64,000 bases of DNA, from positions 7,643,501 through 7,707,500 of the forward strand of contig JADLSH010000393.1 in the NCBI GenBank assembly GCA_016169945.1, given 5' to 3'. Every line of letters starts with the position of its first letter. Position 1 is the stretch's first letter. The notes under the pieces were generated by a model. The model saw only the letters and a program-made list of their open reading frames with translations, had not been told where the DNA came from and searched no databases. The DNA comes from Trachythela sp. YZ-2020. Taxonomy: Eukaryota > Cnidaria > Anthozoa > Malacalcyonacea > Clavulariidae. Of this stretch, positions 58,819-64,000 are shown one piece after another. Made by a program: the position numbers and the translations under genes.

Positions 58819-59374
58819 ATGAAGTGTTTGCACGGAGAACCTGCTGCCTATTCCACAACAAGTAATGGATCCTTTTGGTTTTGTGGTCAAAACCCTACCT
58901 GCAATTTCTTCTGTGCAGAAGATGAAGGCTACATGTATGAAAAAGCCATAACAGCTTGGACATGTACGGAGCAGCCTCATCCTCGGTGCGATGAACATCA
59001 TAAGCTTGCAAAAATGCGTGTGGTCAAAGATTTGATGAAAGAGAGTTACGGAAGACCGTTTTTCGTGTGTTCTGACAAAAAGAGTCCATGTTCATTTTGG
59101 GTATGGGGTGATGTGTTACCGGCAACGAGACCGACTTGTCATCACAGACTCCCGAAAAGTAAAAAGTGTCAACAAGGATCGTATGTTTTTCTGTTGTCCT
59201 AACGACAAGGAAAACTCATGTCGATATTTTGAATGGGCTCCCGAAGAAGAAGGTTTGCTGCAACCTGTAAACTTCACTATGCCTGGACCAGTACAAGGCC
59301 GAGAAGAAGATAACTATTTTAAAAATTGCTTTGATGATTTAACACATAGTTTTCAGAACATGAACATTAATTAG
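58819..59374 (+). pseudogene. GRF-type zinc-finger protein, frameshifted
   Basis: The first frame (58819-59202) has C-x-H-G...WFCGQNPTCNFFC, then a second module C..HHK...GRPFFVCSDKKSPCSFWVWG. A third module continues in another frame (59108-59374) as RMFFCCPNDKENSCRYFEW and an acidic tail. The G-R-x-F-F-x-C...C-x-F-x-W pattern is the GRF zinc finger, a single-strand nucleic-acid-binding fold found in some topoisomerases and nucleases. A one-base shift near 59165 splits the third finger. An AATAAA follows at about 59440. Confidence 0.65.
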
Positions 59375-59490
59375 AACATTAATTAACTTCAGAACATTAT
59401 TCTGTCTAGATTTACATCTATTTGTATTTTATGGTTATAAATAAATACGTTGTTTACTTTCTGTATTCATTCTGTCTTTGACTGTGCAGT

Positions 59491-59823
59491 ATGGAAGTGA
59501 TTTTGGATGAGCTTCAGATATCGCATCATATAAATATTTGTCTTGAACATCACAAAACACTGTATGAACAAATGGCAACGCGTGTTTATTCCTGTGATCT
59601 AACTACGCTTTTTCACGAAACGAATGTTATCAATTTTGGTCGTGCCATAGCTTACCTAACAATGGTTTATGTGATGAATGACTCTTGCTCCGAACACGTT
59701 ACGCGTAGAGCTGTACGACTAGTTGCATCAGTTTTAAAAACCATTGATTTCACAAAGTTCAAGATCGAAGAAAGTTTTTTCCGCAAAATGATTTCTTTCG
59801 CTAAACGCATATTTTCGCTATAA
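59491..59823 (+). CDS. small helical protein with a BH1-like motif
   Basis: 110 residues, intact. Predicted to be mainly helical. Residues 39-60 read TLFHETNVINFGRAIAYLTM. NFGR with a preceding LF and following hydrophobic helix resembles the BH1 motif (NWGR) of Bcl-2 proteins. The downstream RAVRLVASVLKTIDF could be the next helices. The protein is short for a Bcl-2 fold and lacks a clear BH2 Trp or C-terminal anchor. Bcl-2-like accessory genes have been proposed in adintoviruses, to my recollection. It could equally be an unrelated small viral protein. It lies between the GRF and ATPase genes. Confidence 0.4.
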   Translation: MEVILDELQISHHINICLEHHKTLYEQMATRVYSCDLTTLFHETNVINFGRAIAYLTMVYVMNDSCSEHVTRRAVRLVASVLKTIDFTKFKIEESFFRKMISFAKRIFSL

Positions 59824-59875
59824 AGTACAGGGGCCTATGAAATAAAACTTATTATGTTGTTTGCTTGTGGACACG

Positions 59876-60517
59876 ATGGATGTGAGATTTAAAACACCTG
59901 CAAACTTTTATATTTGTGGACAAAGCCAGAGTGGGAAATCACATATAGTTCGTTCTATGCTACATCATATGGAAGAATTGTTTTATCCTGTTCCGACCAA
60001 AGTGATTTACTGTTATGGAGAATATCAAAAAGAATTTGACGAGTTATCGAGAACCCTACCAAACGTTGAATTGATGGAAGGTTTTCCGAGCGATATATAC
60101 GATATGACCGATGGGTGTGAAAACTCTCTAGTCATACTAGATGATTTGATGTCTCAATGCTCTAATGATCAACGCATGTCGGATCTATTTACTCGTGGTT
60201 CTCATCACCGTGGAATTTCAGTTTTATTCCTTACCCAAAACCTATTTCCACCTGGTAAATTGTCACGAACGATCAGTTTAAATTCCCACTATATGATGAT
60301 ATTCCGAAACCCGCGCGATTCGCTTGGTATTGCAACCTTGGCACGTCAAATGTATCCAAGAGACACGAATTACCTATTAGAATCATTTAACGATGCTACA
60401 ACAAGACCATATGGATATTTAATGATTGATTGTCATCAGCTGACACAAGAAAACGTACGTCTTAGAACAAACATTCTTCCAGGGGAAAGACAAGTTGTTT
60501 ACATGAAAAATACTTAA
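59876..60517 (+). CDS. A32-like genome-packaging ATPase (FtsK/HerA)
   Basis: Intact; about 214 residues from the ATG at 59876 (MDVRFKTPANFYICGQ), which is preferred over the upstream start at 59861. Walker A is GQSQSGKSH, Walker B is SLVILDDLM with the adjacent acidic pair, and a sensor-like LFLTQNLFP follows. The family pumps viral DNA into preformed capsids. Its length fits Polinton ATPases. The open frame and conserved motifs contrast with the broken capsid genes. Confidence 0.9.
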   Translation: MDVRFKTPANFYICGQSQSGKSHIVRSMLHHMEELFYPVPTKVIYCYGEYQKEFDELSRTLPNVELMEGFPSDIYDMTDGCENSLVILDDLMSQCSNDQRMSDLFTRGSHHRGISVLFLTQNLFPPGKLSRTISLNSHYMMIFRNPRDSLGIATLARQMYPRDTNYLLESFNDATTRPYGYLMIDCHQLTQENVRLRTNILPGERQVVYMKNT

Positions 60518-60551
60518 GTTGCGTGTGTCACCTAAACCCATCATTTGCGAG

Positions 60552-60873
60552 ATGTCGAAGCACATGAAAGGAAGTCTTCCCTATATTCAAGTCATAGTGA
60601 AATGTAAACCTAAATTGCGAAATCGGTAATGTTCCCGCGGATGTGATCACGGCTATTTGCGAGTGTTCACTGAATTTACTTAAAGGCGTTATCCCACTAA
60701 CACCTCCTCAAAAGAAACGTTTGGTGCGCTACAAGACACATCTCCGTGCCTTAGCCAATAAAAAGGTGTCAAGAAAACAAAAGAAGAAACACCTTAATCA
60801 GAAAGGTGGGAACCTATTAGCTGCCTTACTGCTGCCTGTGTTAAGCGTGCTCAGTAGCTTACTTATAAAATGA
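60552..60873 (+). pseudogene. small basic protein with C-terminal hydrophobic segment, frameshifted
   Basis: The ATG at 60552 reads MSKHMKGSLPYIQVIVKC and meets a stop near 60628. The next frame reads DVITAICECSLNLLKGVIPL, a K/R-rich LVRYKTHLRALANKKVSRKQ, and ends GGNLLAALLLPVLSVLSSLL. A basic stretch followed by a GG and an alanine/leucine hydrophobic tail suggests a capsid-associated membrane-active or minor protein. I recall the same small ORF next to the ATPase in related invertebrate elements. No named function. The frameshift lies near 60630. Confidence 0.55.
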
Positions 60874-61625
60874 AGCATACCAAACGAATGGTATTGGTCC
60901 CTGAGGATGTGTTGCATAGATACGAACAGAAACAAAGGCTTGAAACGTCACCGCTTATGGCCAACATGATGCATAAAGATACGGAAATGTCAAATATTCT
61001 CCAACGTACGGATATGGCTGATGCCGAAAAGCAAAAACTATACTATGCGAACATGGAACGTTATCTAGATCTAAGACATCAAAAGGACAGTCAAATACCA
61101 ACTGTTCGGATAGCACCTCACATTGAAAACAAAGAAAGGCTTTTGCCTGGAGAGAGGGCACAGTTGCCTGATGCGACCATTGTCGATCATATACCTAAAA
61201 CAATGCGTCCAAGAGCTACGGCACTTTTAAACCATTTGAAAGCAAGACCGGATGTTATTTCTTGGGATGAATCTGGACAAGTCAACCTGGACGGTAGGAA
61301 AATTCCACAGTCAAACATATCAGATCTCATCAGCGATGCCATGAGAGGGAGAAAGAATTTTAATCCTACAGGTTCGAAGGAATTTTTCTGTGCTTTATCA
61401 AAGATGAATATGCCTACAGATCTTGTAAGGAATGAGGAAAGATGGAGACAAGCCCAAATGGACAGTTCGTCTGGCGAGGAAGAGGTTCATTACAGCAGTC
61501 CGCAACGTGCAAGCCAGCGGGGTACAAGCTCACAGCGTAGAACCCCCTTAAAGTATTTGCAAACCTTTCTAAAGAAACGTGAAGAAAAACCGGAACAACC
61601 TCAAAAACGATGGCTTAGATATTAA
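60870..61625 (+). CDS. conserved Polinton/adintovirus protein, 251 residues, function unknown
   Basis: Intact, overlapping the previous gene's stop by 4 bp (AAATGA). Features: N-terminal KRMVLVPEDVLHRYEQKQ, a helical charged region to about residue 70, a central block LPDATIVDHIPKTMRPRATA and WDESGQVNLDGRKIPQSNIS, then FNPTGSKEFFCALSKMNMP. The tail is basic and Ser/Arg-rich (residues 210-251). I recognise the central block from elements of this type, but not its function; a virion-associated role is plausible by position. An AATAAA overlaps the end (about 61625). Confidence 0.65.
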   Translation: MKHTKRMVLVPEDVLHRYEQKQRLETSPLMANMMHKDTEMSNILQRTDMADAEKQKLYYANMERYLDLRHQKDSQIPTVRIAPHIENKERLLPGERAQLPDATIVDHIPKTMRPRATALLNHLKARPDVISWDESGQVNLDGRKIPQSNISDLISDAMRGRKNFNPTGSKEFFCALSKMNMPTDLVRNEERWRQAQMDSSSGEEEVHYSSPQRASQRGTSSQRRTPLKYLQTFLKKREEKPEQPQKRWLRY

Positions 61626-61771
61626 ATAAACAACATGTAATTGTTTTGAAGTTAATAAATGTTTTCCTGTCATTTTTGGCATGGTAATAAGACTCTTCTT
61701 GTCATTTTTGTTTTTTAAAGCGCTAAAGGCATTGTGGGACTAGAAATCAAAACACACATACATTTGGGTTT
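61626..61771. terminator. convergent 3' ends
   Basis: Gap between the two convergent gene blocks. AATAAA occurs on the plus strand at about 61625 and on the minus strand near 61780. It is the likely polyadenylation zone for both transcripts. Confidence 0.5.
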
Positions 61772-62305
61772 TTAACATTTATTATATAACATTATTTTTT
61801 CAAACAGTTTTTTACTAAACTGATTAAGGCCAACATAGGGCTGTTTTAACATTACTCTAAAGCGAGTTTTAACAAACCGAGACACTTTCGCGTCATTTAA
61901 CATAGTATCGTTATTGAATAAATGTACGATTTTATTCATGCTTTGTCCTCGTGCTCTATGGCTAAGGTAAAATATGCAATACTGTCCACACACATCTGAC
62001 TAAGCACTTTGTAGTTTATGAGTGTTAAATTCCCATTCATAAGACTCTAAAAAGTCTCCAAACGAATTCCTGTAGTAATCTGGTGGTTGCCCATAACTGT
62101 CGAAGAATTCTCCTTTCTCTTCCGATTGAAAGTAAAAGGCCACCCAATGCGTTCCTGGTTGACTGCTAGGATTGGTGTTTGCGACAAATCCACATGGATA
62201 TTTATCGATTGTCTGAGGTAGCTTATCACTAGGAAACACGCCGCAAAACTGTTTGCTTGTTATAGGATCTTGTTCCAATACACGAGTTATCTGTGTGGTG
62301 TTCAT
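61772..62305 (-). pseudogene. adenain-like cysteine protease with an in-frame amber stop
   Basis: The first part (62305-62000) has GTHWVAFYF (catalytic His) and FFDSYGQPP (Asp/Gly loop). The same frame then meets TAG (62002-62000), and three codons later the catalytic Cys block CGQYCIFYLSHRARG follows, running to 61772. This is the Polinton PRO gene that matures capsid proteins. Reading continues in phase on both sides of the stop, so it is a nonsense change, not an indel. The stop sits before the nucleophile, so a truncated product would be inactive. It starts right after the capsid gene's stop. Confidence 0.85.
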
Positions 62306-63610
62306 CTATCCAGAGTAGTCGTAAACAACGTTTCTCTCAGCATCAATTTGAATCAGGTTTTGAAATTCCCCGTAACAGACGAGACTCACAGCTGCTGCCG
62401 GTGCGGCAGAGAACTTGATGTCAACTGCCAGATTTCCTTTTTGAACGGCATTAAAATGAGGTGACAGATCGAAAGCATAAACTGCATATCCTTTTGGAAA
62501 TTCTTCTCATGTTATATCGTTCCCTGTGTTGTAATACATTTTCCCGTGCCAGAAAACAATGTACTGAATGCTTCAACAAATCTGGGGTTTGCACCAAAGG
62601 AAAGCTGCATCGGTTTAAACGGCATATCTTCTCCATTCACGGTTATTCCAATAGAGGACACGTTAAAATGTTGAAAGTTGTACGGATTCTTCTTGTATGC
62701 GCCATTAAACGCTGCGCTATCAACCAATCCAAAGACAAACGACTTCGGTACAAGTCCATTAAAGATGTTATCTTTCCTCAGGGAGGGATTTCCTGCAGGA
62801 ACAATGAAACTCTTGCACTCCACGCGACGAATAGGATAGATAGCCGGTCCTTTTTTCAATGCAATTTCATGAGCCACGGAAATGCTTGGACTAACTTTCA
62901 CCTTACGTATCTTGAGATAGGCATCGATCAGCTTTACTCTGTAATCAACATCGTCCGCAGACGCCATCAGACAAAACTCTTTACTACTCCGATTCAGAAT
63001 AACTTTCAAGTCAACAAAACTTAGCAGGAGACGTTCGGTGAAAAATAAGTCGCTGAATATAGGTCCGGTCATTTCAATAGTTCCACTTGTCTTGCTGAAT
63101 GCATATCTTGCTTTAAGACCAAGGTTGGCGTTGGCACCTGCTAATGTTGGATCTGCAACGTCCATTTCCCCTCCCGTGTCTTTATAAAACATAGAGCTGG
63201 TAATTTGTGACTCTTTCGCTGACGGATTATAATTGAGGAGGGTTTCCAGATATGCACGGTACGCGTAAGTTCCAGTGGCTTGTGTCACTTGCTTTTCTTT
63301 CAAAAACATGTCGACTTGTTTGAACAGACTGTAGGAAATTGTTCACAACTCCGACCTTTTCGTCTGCGTCAAGATTTGCACTGTCTGCTTTAGTCACTTT
63401 TGCTCTCACCACAAGAATCGTTTTTGATAAATCGACATAATCTTCAGTGCCTGGAGACAGGAACGTGATTGGACCACCGTCTGATACACTGGAAACAGGT
63501 TGATGATCTATCCAATGTCCTTTTTCCAAACTGACTTGTGTTGGAGGTATAGAGAACAGATCGAGTTCTGTCTTTGTGCATTCTTGCGATTTGGAATGTA
63601 CGAGATACAT
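62306..63610 (-). pseudogene. major capsid protein, double-jelly-roll type (F54H12.2-like)
   Basis: Three frames in order. 63610-63330 starts MYLVHSKSQECTKTELDLFS and reaches VGVVNNFLQS. The second, 63309-62512, continues GTYAYRAYLETLLNYNPSA through SFVFGLVDSAAFNGAYKKNP and SSIGITVNGEDM. The third, from about 62506 to 62306, carries the C-terminal strands ending at TAG, adjacent to the protease ATG. The first break is a one-base shift at about 63325. The second is a shift with a stop (TGA, 62507-62509) at about 62510. The protein matches my memory of F54H12.2-like capsid proteins of Polintons/adintoviruses. It is not functional as it stands. Confidence 0.8.
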
Positions 63611-63612
63611 GT

Positions 63613-64000
63613 TTATCCGAATATGTCAGGAGCTGTTTTCCGCTTCTTGGTCTGACTGCTTATGGTAATAGATGCCGATGCCTTTCTCTTTTTAACTGTT
63701 TTTCGCTTCTTGGTCTGATTGCTTCTGGTAGTGGATGCCTTTCTCTTTTTAGCTTGCTTTGTACGTTTTCCACTTCCTGTTTGAGCATAAGTTTGAAGTC
63801 GATTGATGGCTTTTCCCTTTGCGACGTTTACAGCTTCTTTACCTCTGGTTTTTACTGCTTCTTTTAGATTTCTTCCAGAAGCAACGTCTCCTAGCACATT
63901 AGCGCCAGCATTCAAAGCAATTTTACCAATAGCTTTTGCTCCACTTTTTACCATAGGCATGACTGCTCTTGCAACGCTACGAAACAGACCACCGAGTCCA
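63613..64000 (-). CDS. basic core-like/minor virion protein, 5' truncated by the window
   Basis: The frame is open to the right edge: upstream of the first ATG at 63960 it still reads GLGGLFRSVARAV. The body has VKSGAKAIGKIALNAGANVL and a Gly/Ala-rich segment. The C-terminal half is Lys/Arg/Ser/Thr-rich with three QTKKRK repeats, like a DNA-condensing core protein. Minor virion proteins with this layout precede the capsid gene in related elements. The exact homologue is not certain. Confidence 0.6.
   Translation of the reverse strand, partial: GLGGLFRSVARAVMPMVKSGAKAIGKIALNAGANVLGDVASGRNLKEAVKTRGKEAVNVAKGKAINRLQTYAQTGSGKRTKQAKKRKASTTRSNQTKKRKTVKKRKASASITISSQTKKRKTAPDIFG

Larger units (their letters stand above)
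57690..64000. mobile_element. Polinton/Maverick-adintovirus-type endogenous element, left part
   Basis: Packaging ATPase, adenain-like protease, major capsid protein and core-like protein occur together within 6 kb, arranged as a plus-strand block and a convergent minus-strand block. This combination defines Polinton/Maverick and adintovirus elements. Several genes are intact and others carry single lesions. The left border is estimated from where non-viral repeats end and a repeat block starts. The element continues past 64000, where polymerase B and integrase would be expected. Confidence 0.85.

Noticed and set aside
62461..63024. 187-residue plus-strand ORF
   Set aside because: Antisense shadow of the capsid gene.

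Overview
This is an AT-rich eukaryotic (metazoan) genomic window. Short coding blocks end at GT/AG splice sites, there is no operon organisation, and almost every recognisable protein is a transposable element, an endogenous virus or a broken multi-exon gene. The mix of families suggests a marine invertebrate such as a cnidarian or sponge: CR1/L2-type LINEs with a 2A motif, hAT, DIRS, Penelope, CaRF-like and SWIM-zinc-finger genes, and a Polinton/adintovirus. I cannot fix the species.

Layout. 0-2.5 kb: a decayed gene on the minus strand with an exon structure. 2.5-6.1 kb: a nearly full-length minus-strand non-LTR retrotransposon (2A-like motif, PHD finger, endonuclease, reverse transcriptase). 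6.5-9.0 kb: remnants of a CaRF-like gene around a foldback MITE. 10.4-12.5 kb: a hAT transposase (KIAA1586-like). 14-17.3 kb: MITEs and a 23-bp minisatellite. 17.3-18.5 kb: a complete integrase-core ORF lacking its third catalytic acid. 19-24.4 kb: exons of a possible G2E3-like gene, a DIRS fragment and a second hAT pseudogene. 26.6-28.2 kb: a multi-exon HIRAN-like gene, with a broken inverted paralogue at 40-40.7 kb. 28.5-32.1 kb: an AT-rich element with terminal inverted repeats and diverged 1.65-kb internal repeats. 33.4-40.1 kb: several LINE and Penelope fragments, one LINE nested in another. 43.4-44.3 kb: a SWIM-zinc-finger pseudogene. 44.4-57.2 kb: nested DNA transposons with intact target-site duplications (8-bp hAT-like and TTAA) and a large inverted, rearranged duplication.

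57.7-64 kb (running off the right edge): the left part of a Polinton/Maverick-adintovirus-type endogenous element. Plus-strand genes are a GRF-zinc-finger protein, a small protein with a BH1-like motif, the FtsK/HerA packaging ATPase, a small basic/hydrophobic protein and a conserved 251-residue protein. Minus-strand genes are an adenain-like protease, a double-jelly-roll-type major capsid protein and a basic core-like protein, plus a small divergent basic/acidic protein at the left. The genes are arranged as two convergent blocks meeting at 61.6-61.8 kb. The ATPase, the 251-residue ORF and the BH1-like ORF are open. The protease, capsid, GRF and small basic protein each carry a stop or frameshift, so the copy looks recently decayed (or the assembly has base errors). 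DNA polymerase B and integrase, expected for such elements, are not in the window and would lie to the right.
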